Assembly (NCBI GenBank): GCA_035236585.1
Contig: CP141137.1
Location: 8,014,327 to 8,078,326 of the forward strand
From: Warburgia ugandensis
Taxonomy: Eukaryota > Streptophyta > Magnoliopsida > Canellales > Canellaceae
Direction: 5' to 3'
Length of the DNA stretch: 64,000 nt
This document shows, in pieces, positions 1-10,039 of this stretch. A program made the position numbers and the translations under genes. Each line of letters opens with the position of its first letter. Positions within the stretch are counted from its first letter, which is position 1. The notes under the pieces were generated by a model, which saw only the letters and a program-made list of their open reading frames with translations, had not been told where the DNA came from and made no database searches.

Positions 1-305
1 CATTAAAATATAATTTTCAATACCAAAAGACGACAACGACAACGAAGAAGAAATAGGATAGGAGTATGTTTCTAAAATTCTTCATTCTCAATAGTTATAT
101 TTTGCCAAAAAGAACACAGCCAAGCTTAAAACCAAGAACTCTAGACTACTCTGCTTTTTTTTTTTCAATTGAATTTTTTGTTACCAGACATGTATTACAT
201 ACACATACTACAAGAAAAATGCAATCGAGATGAACCTATCACCCATATGGCTCGATTAAGTTGATGAGTACCAAACGTCAGAGTTTAAGTTGCTTTTGAG
301 ACTAC
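1..305. other. Intergenic, nothing recognised
   Basis: AT-rich sequence without a coding-like frame. It ends at the left boundary of the first solo LTR. Confidence 0.5.
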
Positions 306-828
306 TGTCACAGACATGCGCTGCAAGGTCCGTGACCAAGGCTTGCAGACTCCAAGGGAGGCTTGGTTAGCTCATAGACATGGCCTAAAGGACTTAGGTC
401 TGTTGTTGAAGATCCATGTTGCAAGGCCTAATTCTAGAAGGCTTGGCTTATAGAAGTTTCCTTGTAAATATCTAAAAAGAGTGAAGACTAGATATTTATA
501 TAGAGAGTTCTAAAGAAAGTTCTAGAGTGATCATCAACCATTAGATGGCTGACACATATAATAATCTAGATCATCTATTGAGGAGGTGGATGGAGGTGAA
601 CAACTATAAATAGGTGTAAGCTCCTCATTTGTAATCAAATTACTTAAGTCAAGAATATAGGTTCTATTTGAGTAAGTCTCATTCTTAAGTTCTCTCATTG
701 CTTTTGTGAGTGAGTGAATGTAGCCTACCAAGTGAGAGTGGCGGTTGAAGGCTGACTTGTGCCTAGCAAAGGAGTTGCATACAAGTATCGTACGGGTTTA
801 GCAAAGATGAAATTGCTACCCTGTGATA
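306..828 (+). mobile_element. Solo LTR fossil, family A copy 1
   Basis: This copy begins TGTCAC and ends GTGATA, and it aligns along its length with 3070-3536 and, inverted, with 6086-6630. Inside is a TATAAATAGG box near 605 followed by a conserved leader, as expected for an LTR promoter and R region. No coding internal region adjoins it. The flanks do not show a clean target duplication, so it is the oldest-looking of the three or was rearranged. The superfamily cannot be told without internal genes. Confidence 0.6.
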
Positions 829-1309
829 AACGCGTGGGCAAGAGTATTCTGCGTCTACCGTCCTCTCTAATGCCCCTATTTCCTTGTATTCTAGAAGACA
901 TCAATTAGTAAAGGAATAGATATGCTTGGATGATTCATCAAACATGAGATGCTCAGTACGGCTACTTAAATAGGAGTTTCCGCATGGTGCTTGCAAAACT
1001 AAGCGATTGCATAGGCTTTTGGTGAACCAATGAATTGCTTATTCAGTTATTTGGTTGGGGCTGAATTAGGTAGCCCATGCCGCACAAATTAATTCTCAAC
1101 AAGATGATCTTACCTAGGCCTTCTATGGCAGAAGGGTCCGCCATGGTACTGGTTCGAGGCTATGTATTCGTGGGTGTGCTTGTACAACGTTCAAAAGAGA
1201 GCTGTTCGAGGCTGTTTGAGGTTGTCTGATGTTCGAGGCTTTGGGCCATGGCCAATCTTAGCTGGGTTCTGATCGATAGGCCAAATGATCAACTTCGGTC
1301 ATCAAGAGT

Positions 1310-1402
1310 TAGACTCTTGTGATTTAGAGGTCATGTGTTTGAAGCATAGAGACAACCTCTTGCAAAAATGCAAAATGTAAAACTACGTACTATAGATGGC
1401 CA
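1310..1402 (+). mobile_element. Au SINE fragment
   Basis: The sequence follows the Au SINE middle part: a degenerate box B region (GAGGTCATGTGTTTGAAG), then AACCTCTTGCAAAAATGCA and a TACTATAG block. It is badly worn and lacks the 3' part. Confidence 0.5.
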
Positions 1403-1951
1403 ATCCTTTCTTTGAACCTGAACCTGCATACGCGAAACCGCCCTTTTATGTAGTATGACAGGAGCATTTTGAAATGGAATTGTGGTTGCAAATCTGCAAA
1501 TGAGTTTAAAACAAAACCAGATTGATATTTTACACGGCCGCAAGTGTGCCGTCGGATTTTCCTGATCATTGGCAGTCTTTGAGGCAAGTTGCATAGACTC
1601 CTTTCTGTCTTAGGCCACGTCTTATGTAAGGGACTGTTTCTTGCTTCCCTATAAGGATTCTTCTTGGGCGGGGTTGTCTAGAGGCCAGATAAGTGCTATG
1701 GGAGGCTGCCTGGCTCCGACTTTCCCCTCACGTAGGTCTTTCTTGATTACTGCAAACCAAATATATGATTTAATGCGATTCACTAGATTGCTCCTAATAA
1801 AATTCTCTTACTACCCTTCAAAATTTAAAAAAACTGTGCCGTCTGATTTGAGTCATGAAAATGTATTGGCCAAGAAAGGGTGACTAAGATGAAAGAGCTT
1901 GTCAATATTCGGTAGCATCTTCAAACTTAATCGAGTACGGAGTATTTGTTT

Positions 1952-2098
1952 AAAGGGCAGCTCCGATGTGTGGTCTAGGAAATGGGCGAATCACAAGGGT
2001 TAATATTACGCAGTTTTATCTTACATTTTGCAAGAGACTGTTACCATGCCTTGAACCTGTGACCTCAAGGTCACACAACGACAACTCTACCATTACTA
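1952..2098 (-). mobile_element. Au SINE, degenerate
   Basis: On the minus strand the order is a tRNA-like head with box B (GTTCAAGGC-type), the TTGCAAAATG block, and the 3' end GCTGCCCTTT. The plus-strand start AAAGGGCAGC marks the element's 3' terminus. It is shorter than the ~180-bp full copies in this window. Confidence 0.65.
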
Positions 2099-3069
2099 GA
2101 GTAATTGTTTTATAGATGGTAAAAAAAGCAACCTACAATGTTTTGGTCTCATGCTGAACGGGTTTTGGTCAGTAAGATTAAGTGAGAATCAAATCAAGGC
2201 ATGTTCAACCAATCAATTAGGATGAAATAAAGTTCAGCTAATGAAGCAGGACAAAAATATACATAATAAAATATTTATAAATAGCTATTTACGCAAGGAG
2301 ATACATGCTTCAGAGGAAGTAGCTTGGTTGGGCACAAGGTGAAGTATGGTTCAAAGGGCTGAAACAAGCCCTATTTGCTAGATAAATAGTAAATAGATGT
2401 AACTCAGTAGTTGATCTAATAGTTGTTTTGGTAGTCGTAGTTGTCTATGATCCTCAAAAGAATAGCTAAGTCATATCAGATAAACATAGGGGCTTCCCTA
2501 CATGAATGGTTCAAACCATACTGATGCCTTGTGTAGTCCACCGGTAATATGTTCCTTCAACCAATTGCTTGATGATATGCCTCAGTGAAGCTTTAGTCAT
2601 TGCATTTTCTAGTTGTGAGTCCTTTGTACCACTTGCTTGATGATGTGCCTCATTGAAGCTGTTAGTTCTTTGTTTGTATGTATTGTTTGTTTCACATATA
2701 TGGCATTAAATTATATGATTATAATATTTCCTCTCTTTGATAATTCTTGCTGTTGATTTCTTTCTGTGTACCAATTTCCTCTCTTTATACGGTTATGAGA
2801 TTTTATCTCTTTGATAATCTGCTGCTGCTTTCTTTCAAATTGTGCTAGGATGCTACATAGTGCAACTACCACTTTTTAAGACATGTATTTCCTGAGCTAT
2901 GCACCACTGCTTGTGACAGAGGAGTTTGCACAGGGTTGTAAAGCTTTGCTACTGGAAAGTTACAAAGAGCTGACTCTGTCCCAGCACAATGTTAATGTTT
3001 ACGTTTGGTTTTTCTACTTGTTGAAATGTGTCACAGAGCAACACACGTAGAAGGAATTTTGGAGCATGA

Positions 3070-3536
3070 TGTCACGGACTTGCACTGCAAGGCCCATGAC
3101 CAGGGCTTACAACCTCTAAGGAAGGCTCACTTGGGACGTGGACCTAACCTTAGGCACTTAGGCCTGCCTGTGAAGGTCCATGGAACTTGGCCTGAATCTA
3201 GATGGCCCGGTTTCTAGTGAATTCTTTGTAAACATCTAGAATGTAGGAAGGGTGTAGAGTTGTGTAGAGTTTTCTAGAGTGAGTTCTAGAGTAGTCCTTA
3301 ACCATTGGATTGCGGACATTTGTAATAATCAGGACCATCCATTGAGGAGGTGGATGGAGGAGAACAAGTATAAATAGGTGTAAGCTCATCAATTGTATCA
3401 ATCTCAGCTTTGTGAAACTTAAGTGGGAAAGTTTTCATCTGAGTTTCTCTTATTGCTTTCGTGGGTGAGTGAGTGTATGAAGTTGTGCACAAGTGCCGCA
3501 TGGGTTCAGCAAAGGTAAAAATGCTACCTCGTGACA
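3070..3536 (+). mobile_element. Solo LTR fossil, family A copy 2
   Basis: The ends are perfect 6-bp inverted repeats, TGTCAC and GTGACA. The four bases ATGA lie directly outside both ends (3066-3069 and 3537-3540), which fits a 4-bp target duplication. A TATAAATAGG box lies near 3370. It has no internal region, so it is a solo LTR. Confidence 0.7.
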
Positions 3537-3993
3537 ATGAGGTCCTAGAGGTAGCTTACATCAAGGGGGGTTGAGTTTTCCTTCACATTTTGGGGGCTTA
3601 AATAGAGGATCTTCCAAGGTGGCTTTTAGGAGGTCTTTTGCTCTTGATACTGAAGGCATTGCAACTACTATTTAATGTGTTGATGACAGAGAATGCAGTC
3701 AACATAGCATCTTCCTTGCATCCTTTAGGGAAAGCATAGAAAATATTCTTATTTTAGTTACTTATATAGCTTTGTTTGCCTCATGGAAGTAAATTTCATG
3801 GATAGTGTTTCTAGTTTCTTTTGTTTTATATCATTGGTGCTAATGTGGGATCTCTTACTATTTATCAGTAATGACATATCCAAGAATCATGCTTAAATGA
3901 AATGAGACCAAATTGAAAAATCTTAGAGAGTAATAAAGTTATTAAATTGCCCTTTGATCTTTATCTTTCTTTATCATATGCTTAAATAACATA
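3537..3993. other. Intergenic, nothing recognised
   Basis: AT-rich sequence between the solo LTR and the tRNA-like repeat, with no coding-like frame. Confidence 0.4.
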
Positions 3994-4310
3994 CCTTTTA
4001 TATCTTTAGCTTAAATGTGGTAAAGCACTTGGAAAATATGTTTATTAAGAGGATCGTAGTTCAAATCCTCGAAGATTTCTTTACATGGTTAATCTTTGAA
4101 GATGTACAACATGAGTTGTAGTTCTATACATGAACTAGTATCATATGGTTAAATAACATTCTTTTTAGATCTTTAGCTCAAATGTGGTAAAGCACTTGGG
4201 AAATATGTTTCTCAAGAGGATGGTGGTTCAAATCCCCCAAGATTCCTTTATATGGTTTATCTTTGAAGATGACAACATGAGTTGTAGTCCTATACATGAA
4301 CTACTATCCT
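3994..4310 (+). repeat. Tandem pair of tRNA-like SINE units
   Basis: Two direct copies, about 3994-4150 and 4155-4310, each contain TTTAGCTNAAATGTGGTAAAGC (box A-like) followed about 45 bases later by GGTTCAAATCC or GTTCAAATCC (box B-like), then a shared tail ending in CTATACATGAACTA. The spacing and motifs fit a tRNA-derived head. The second copy keeps the better box B. It differs from the Au SINEs elsewhere in the window. It could instead be a decayed tRNA gene duplicated with its flank. Confidence 0.55.
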
Positions 4311-4401
4311 ATTTATGAAAAGAAAATGTCAGAATCTCAAGTGTGCACTTTGTTTATGATTCTCTCATGTTCTATGAATTATCTTCTATATTCTAGGAGA
4401 C

Positions 4402-4490
4402 AAGGCTGCATGCTATAGACCCTTGTGGTCTGCCCCTTCCCTGGACCCTGCATAGGCAAGAGCTTCGTGCACCGGGGCTGCCCTTTTTTT
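4402..4490 (+). mobile_element. 5'-truncated Au SINE with target duplication
   Basis: Only the 3' half of the Au SINE is present (AAGGCTGC... to GGGGCTGCCC plus a T run). CTAGGAGAC flanks both sides (4393-4401 and 4491-4499), so the truncated piece inserted as such and was not cut later. Confidence 0.8.
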
Positions 4491-4499
4491 CTAGGAGAC

Positions 4500-6085
4500 G
4501 TATGGGCTGCATTATACATTAGCTTAAGATGCACTTTATTGATAACTATCTGATTTGTTCATATGTAGTTGTGAAGTTGGTTCTCATGTAGAAAATGTTT
4601 AATGCTTTTCAAATTCATGTGGATTGTCACAGATAATTGTATACCTATGGACTGTGATCCTGACCGTTTTTCTTAGAAACATATGACTAGATTAAACCCA
4701 TGTTGTGGCATTTAGTTTAGCAAATAACTATAGAAAATTGAGTCACTCCATGCAAACAATGGTTCTTCATTAGCTCATGCAGAAATTATCCATGATAATC
4801 ATTCATTGCTAAACAATTCCTTTATAAATAGTAATGAGCTATGGTAAGCAGTGATGCTCTTCTTGCTTTCTTTCTTTATAAAATGATGATACTTTTCTTG
4901 CTCTATGTGATTAATCGGCTTGAAAATGAAAATTCAAGCAATTGATGGGATCTAAATGTTCATTTGCATCAACTAACAAGATTGAATTATCGTCAAATCC
5001 TTCTTGTATGCCTATTTTGTTGGCCTCCATTGACAAGAGTAAATTTGTATGGCCCTGTAACCAATGTGATGATAAAGCTAATTTAAATTTAAATATATAT
5101 TTTTTACATATAGTCTACCTTAATTACAAGGTGGCCTAGGACATGGAATTGAATATAAAATTGAAAGTATTGATTTATTCGTCGATTTTTTAGTGAAATT
5201 GAGCTAGACAATGTCCCATTTAGTGGCCCTAATCAGACATCATTGGATAGTGGCTCCATATCTGACGTGGGTGCCAATAATAGTGGATCTGTATGATCAA
5301 CAGTGTTAGTGACTTCAATGGAGACACTAGTGAGGATTTGTAAGGACTACTAGCTCATACAACTCGACTATCATTTGATCATGTTGGTTAAAGATCTTCG
5401 CTGATTAGTCAACAAGGATTAAGTGGACCTTCTGCCTAGTGGCATGAGTTGTTCCATCCGATCAATGTAGTGACCTCTAATGATTCTTTGATGAGGATTA
5501 TATGTGATTGTGTTTGAATGCACAAATTGGATTTATCAACTTTCGATGAACCTAATTAATCAAATCTAAGAAAATCAATTATTGAACCTAGTGTCTTCAA
5601 ATTTGTATAGTCATATGTGAATCAAATTATAGTTCTATCCCCAATAGTTCTAGTTGCTAATATTTTATTGAAATTGTAAATCAATTTCAATTGCTCTTAA
5701 TGTTTTTTTACTTAATTAGTTAGAATGTTTTGTATTACATTGTTTTAAATGAGATTTATAGAGTTGTAGCAAACATAATTCTAATCCTAGAGTGTTATAA
5801 TGGACTTTGTCTTGTTTTAAGTGTAGATCTCTTTGCAGGTTTTATAAATACTATTTGCTTTGTAGTGTTAAAAATGCATCATTTATTTCCACTACTTTCA
5901 AATGCCATGTTTTATAATAAAAAGAAAAGAAAAGAAAAATGAACTCTTGACTCGTGGTTAGTTTACTTGCTAAGCCATTAAACTCACTTTGTTCTTTAAC
6001 AGTTTTTTAGAGAAGAGATAGACTAAGGAGTGAAACTTTGAAGGATTCCAAAATCAGTCTTTAGGAGTATTGTTTTAGAGCAACT
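4500..6085. other. Intergenic, nothing recognised
   Basis: AT-rich sequence. A short coding-like run (reading DNVPFSGPNQTSLDSGS) lies near 5200-5300 on the plus strand, but I recognise no family and see no supporting exon structure. Confidence 0.35.
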
Positions 6086-6630
6086 TGTCAAGAGGTTACA
6101 GTTTTCCTATGCTAAAAACATGCGGGACTTATGCGCAACTCCTTTGCAGAATACAAATTAGTTTTCAACTCCCCTACTTTCACTTGCTAGAGCTACACTC
6201 ACTTACCCATTAAAGCAGTGAAAGGAACTCAGAAAGAGACTTGCTCAAAGAGAACCTATTATCTCTTACTTGAGTTACAACTAAATTGCTTGAGTTTGTG
6301 AGAGTTGGTTACAAATGAGGAGCTATCCCCTAGTTCTAATTGCTGACCCCCACCACTTTCCTTGGATGGTTAGGATTATTTCATGTATTTGTACATCAAA
6401 GATTCGGATCATTTTCTAAAAAACCCCTACACTTTTTAGACTACTTTACTACTCTTCTAGAGTATTCTAGACTACCACAGAAGATCTAATTATTTACAAG
6501 AAATTCTTTAGAAACTAGGTAGATCCAGGAACACAAGCCTCAGTCTCTCAAGCCACATCCACGAACTAAGCAAGCCTCCCTTATAGTCTATAGGCTTTGG
6601 TCACGGGCCTTGCAATGCAAGTTTGTGACA
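6086..6630 (-). mobile_element. Solo LTR fossil, family A copy 3 (inverted)
   Basis: This is the reverse complement of the LTR family at 306-828 and 3070-3536. On the plus strand it begins TGTCAA and ends TGTGACA. AACT lies outside both ends (6082-6085 and 6631-6634), again a 4-bp duplication. No internal region is attached. Confidence 0.65.
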
Positions 6631-6926
6631 AACTGGTTGCCTTGAACTAGGGTGCTTTTTGTAAAGCCTTGATCTGCTCTAAATGATCATAGGAATGTTT
6701 CAATTTTGATGGAATCAGAGTTAAGCAGGGAAAGTTCTATGCTATTGAATGAATCTGAGCTTCTACCCTGGGAATATGTAGTGCTTCGAGTTACACATGA
6801 GAGATTCGGGTTGAGACAGAGTATGTTATTATTATGAAAATGTGGCTGGAGGAAACTATTTATGCTGAAAATGAGAGAGTTTGAGAGACTAGAACTTACA
6901 CCACTCCTAATTGAGGCTTTATGCAT

Positions 6927-6970
6927 GTGTGCCCTTGACCCTGCATATGCTGGAGCTTCGTACGGAGGGC
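6927..6970 (+). mobile_element. Possible Au SINE 3' scrap
   Basis: GACCCTGCATATGCTGGAGCT and a following CTTCGT block resemble the 3' third of the Au SINE. It is too short to be sure. Confidence 0.3.
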
Positions 6971-7073
6971 TGAGATATTTCGTATAGACGCACCTACAAT
7001 GATGGAAACATCACTAAATTGATAAACGTAGTTGGTAACACATTATGGACTCAAAAGGTAATAAGAATTCCCC

Positions 7074-7484
7074 AGTAGTGTCGAGACCTTGGAAACTACT
7101 GCAAAATTGTGCTTTGGCATTAAGATCGATCTACCGATTTCTCACTCAATGCACTCTAAAAAATGTAGAGGACTGCATCAAAACTCTGAAGTCATGCGAG
7201 CAATTGATGTAGATGGGGAAAATTCTTTCCACCGCCAAGAAAATGCATAGCTTCGTCCTCCGATTCATCGCTCTTCGGCTGGCTGGAAGATCTATCAAAT
7301 TTGAGCCTTCCAATCTTCAAACGGTTGATCTCCACCATGAAAGCAAGAGATCTATGCTCTGAAATCATTGAAGGATCCTTAATTTGCCCGCCAAACGACC
7401 AATTGCCGAACTTTCCAAATCAAACTGGAAGCAACATTGATCGAGCTCGGTTTCTTGGGAAGCTGATCAAGGAGAGCTACTAGA
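7074..7484 (+). pseudogene. NPH3/BTB-family (NRL) gene fragment
   Basis: Three pieces read like consecutive parts of a plant NPH3/RPT2-like protein, a BTB-NPH3 adaptor of CUL3 ligases used in phototropin signalling and polar auxin growth. The end of the BTB domain (ETTAKLCFGIKIDL) lies near 7085-7130. The linker (YRFLTQCTLKNVEDC, then LKSCEQLM) lies near 7131-7212. The start of the NPH3 domain (WLEDLSNLSLPIFKRLIS, then SEIIEGSLI) lies from about 7275. The pieces are in different frames with stops between them, and neither the BTB start nor the rest of the NPH3 domain is visible. It is therefore a degraded partial copy. The family call rests on remembered NPH3 consensus; the gene name is not resolved. 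Confidence 0.65.
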
Positions 7485-7956
7485 AGTGGTGATCAATCAA
7501 CTTCCATTGAAGTGGTACTGGAAAGCCAATTGGAAAGAATAGAAGAGGTTCTTCTTTGTGCGAACAAAACTAACATATTTAGTTTACAGAATATAAAGAT
7601 CTTTTTTTCACATTTTAACCAAGAATACATCATGCGGGGTAGTTATTCAGTTATTGTATGAGGTCTACTCAATGCCATATGCAGAAGTGCATAAGAGATT
7701 GATATGAATATCATAAGCTGGGCTATCGTTAAGACATATTAGATTGAGTATATATTTGACTTTTTTTTAATTCAGGATATAAATATTAAAACTCGATAAT
7801 TACAAGATTTTTAAACAAAATTTCCTTATAATTTTGACACAGAACTCCGAGCAATATATTTAAACATTTAAATAATAGGTATTAAGTAAGGGGGTGTAGG
7901 AATGTCATTCCCTAAATGATCAATAATCAATCCAAATTAAATAGAAGAAATGAAAG

Positions 7957-8025
7957 AGCAGTCCCGTAAGCTCCCACCTACGCAAGGTCCGAAGAAGGGG
8001 TAGACCACAAGGGTTCACTCTTGGT
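7957..8025 (-). mobile_element. Au SINE 3' fragment
   Basis: GAGCAGTCCCGTAAGCTCCC followed by CCGAAGAAGGGGTAGACCACAAGGG-like sequence matches the 3' third of the reversed Au SINE. The tRNA head is missing. Confidence 0.5.
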
Positions 8026-8677
8026 GCAAGGGACGAGTCAACTCACTGAGTCACCCCATCCATACAAGATGCTATCTAAGTTTTCTTTATTCTTCTCTCC
8101 TAACTTTATTCAAATGCACGGCAGATAAAGAATTTTTACCAACGTCATCCATCCGTCTTTAGACAAAGCGTGACCGGTGAAACGTTATCCTTCACATACT
8201 CTGCCCGTTTTGTTACTGCTTTCGCTTTATAACCATGGATGTAGTGGGTCCATACTAGAGAATTGAAGATTTCCCCTCTTAGATCGAAGTCGCGAGTGAT
8301 AGTAACAAATCTGAGTGAAATGGTTACAGAAAAGTTCGAGTTTCGTGGGGTGAAGTCTCGAGGGACCGATCCTCCACTCACAGGCATCGAAGGAGATTAA
8401 AGTCTCCAAGCGGGGCCCCACTCACAAAGGAAATGCTTTGTTTGTAGCAATTAGAAAAGAACATAACGGAAAGTATCAAATCAATGTGGGCCCTCTTCAA
8501 AAATCAAAGAGAGTGGTGGGCCCATTCGTAACCCCACAATTATCATGACACTCTTGATTTACGGCGTAGATACGCGGGCCTTGACGAAAGATGGAAACTT
8601 GCGGAGCACGTGAGGGTAGTTTGGTCATTTACAAATTTCTCTCCCTTCCCTCTCTGTTTTCCAAACAGTTCCTCCTC

Positions 8678-8684
8678 TATAAAT
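8678..8684 (+). promoter_or_regulatory. TATA box of the AGO pseudogene
   Basis: TATAAAT sits in a CT-rich context 53 bases upstream of the ATG at 8737. The spacing fits a plant core promoter. It may still fire even though the gene behind it is broken. Confidence 0.55.
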
Positions 8685-8736
8685 CGGCTTGCTTGCAGGG
8701 CAGAGGAAACTCAGTTAAGTATTTGTTCGTTAATCA

Positions 8737-9057
8737 ATGGAATAACGCGCAAATCCAGGAAGAGGAAATGGCTCCGGACGCGGAGGGGGAGGACGAAACA
8801 ACGACAATATGCAAAATCCATGGTGGCGTCCTCCCCGCCTTCTCAGGAGCCACCGATGTTCGGAAACCCAGGCCTGGTTCCGATCCAAGTTCCGGCCAGG
8901 CGGTGGTGGCCACGGCGGCAAAGGAGGAACTGACCCATCCTTTTACTGAAACCCCGTGCCGATTCCGGGCCAAATTTCGGGGCTGGACGGTGGTCGCAGC
9001 GGCGAGGATCTCGACAGTACCAACCCGTCAGCCGGACTACCGTTTCCACGGCAACCG
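8737..9057 (+). pseudogene. AGO pseudogene exon 1, RG-rich N terminus
   Basis: The frame from ATG 8737 reads Met-Glu-stop and continues with RANPGRGNGSGRGGGG and NNDNMQNPWWRPP, a glycine-arginine-rich stretch like the N terminus of AGO2-type proteins. Farther on, PPMFGNPGLVPIQVP (another frame) and RPGGGGHGGKGGTDP (first frame) show at least two frame changes, and one more stop follows near 8945. The exon ends at a consensus donor, CCG|GTAACT, at 9058. The GC content is clearly higher than the flanks, as in many plant AGO first exons. Confidence 0.7.
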
Positions 9058-10039
9058 GTAACTTCCTATTTCGATTGGTAGGAATGTTATTTCTGTTTTC
9101 GCATTCGAAAGACAAAACGTTTCCTTTCTTCAATATCTGGCTTCTATGGGGTCCGTTGGATTTTTGGTGTTACTCGTTCCTGTTTTTGCCATTATTTATT
9201 GCGTTAGTCGGCCGACCTTGAAGTTAAAGATTACACCGGCAGCTAAAATACTAATTCAGCCAATCTTAGAGCCCCGACGACCTGATGCATCGACGGTACT
9301 GATCTCGTCGTTGTTCGACATCAGTTTTCGTTTTATGAACAATTTGAGCCGTACAATATGGAATTGTTCAATGGGAAGGTTTTTAAACAGTAGCAGCTGA
9401 TCCTACTCAATAGATGGTGTAAAGGGAAATTGGAGTATCTGAATTATCTGATTGAGGTTGAATTCTTGGTGATATGCCCAGTACAAATCTTGGTTTGGAT
9501 CATTGAAAATATGACACCCACTTGTATTTTGCCTCTCTTTAATATAGAAATTGGGACATAAATGAAGCTATATGCTTGAGTAGGATTTTGAACTTGCAAC
9601 CAAATGGAATTCTTTTGTTATGAGATTGTTGAATGTAAAGATGGAGAATATGACCATATAAATATATGAAACAATGATCCTGTCACTAATGCTGGTTCTG
9701 TTTGCTGTTACATCTCAATCACTTCTTTGACAACTCATTTCTATTGGCTGTCAAGACGCATAGACAAATGTAGGCCGAGCAACAACTCGGGAGTCTCTAC
9801 CATCATGTAGTGTGCTATGCACATTATTTGCCGTTACTTTTGCCTCATCAACTTTGAGATTTCGAATCATTAGTTTACAAGCTTAACTGATTTCTATAAC
9901 TTGTCTTTTCTGGGTTCACATGGATTATTCATCATCGTGTAGTTTTGCTGCCCATATAAGTTGAAGTTGTTAACACCTTGATGAACCTTAGATTTTCAGT
10001 AATGAGTTTACAATCCTAACAGTTTGCTATACTTCACAG
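9058..10039 (+). other. Intron 1 of the AGO pseudogene
   Basis: The donor is GTAACT at 9058 and the acceptor ACTTCACAG ends at 10039. The interior is T-rich and holds no recognisable feature. The last eight or nine bases of this intron recur at the start of the downstream repeat units. Confidence 0.6.

Larger units (their letters stand above)
829..3069. other. Intergenic stretch between two solo LTRs
   Basis: About 2.2 kb lies between LTR copies 1 and 2. It holds two Au SINE remnants and short imperfect direct repeats near 2566-2600 and 2631-2665. No gag- or pol-like reading was seen, so the two LTRs are more likely independent solo copies than the ends of one element. A large non-autonomous element cannot be excluded. 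Confidence 0.4.

Noticed and set aside
306-3536. One LTR retrotransposon with LTR copies 1 and 2 as its ends
   Set aside because: No gag or pol between them and no clear primer-binding site after copy 1. Copy 2 has its own ATGA duplication, so independent solo LTRs fit better.
4005-4060. A functional tRNA gene
   Set aside because: Box words are present, but stems could not be paired convincingly and the unit is duplicated with a non-tRNA tail, which fits a SINE better.
8591-9061. A 156-residue plus-strand open frame over the AGO first exon
   Set aside because: It is an alternative frame of the GC-rich AGO exon. The RG-rich wording lies in another frame.
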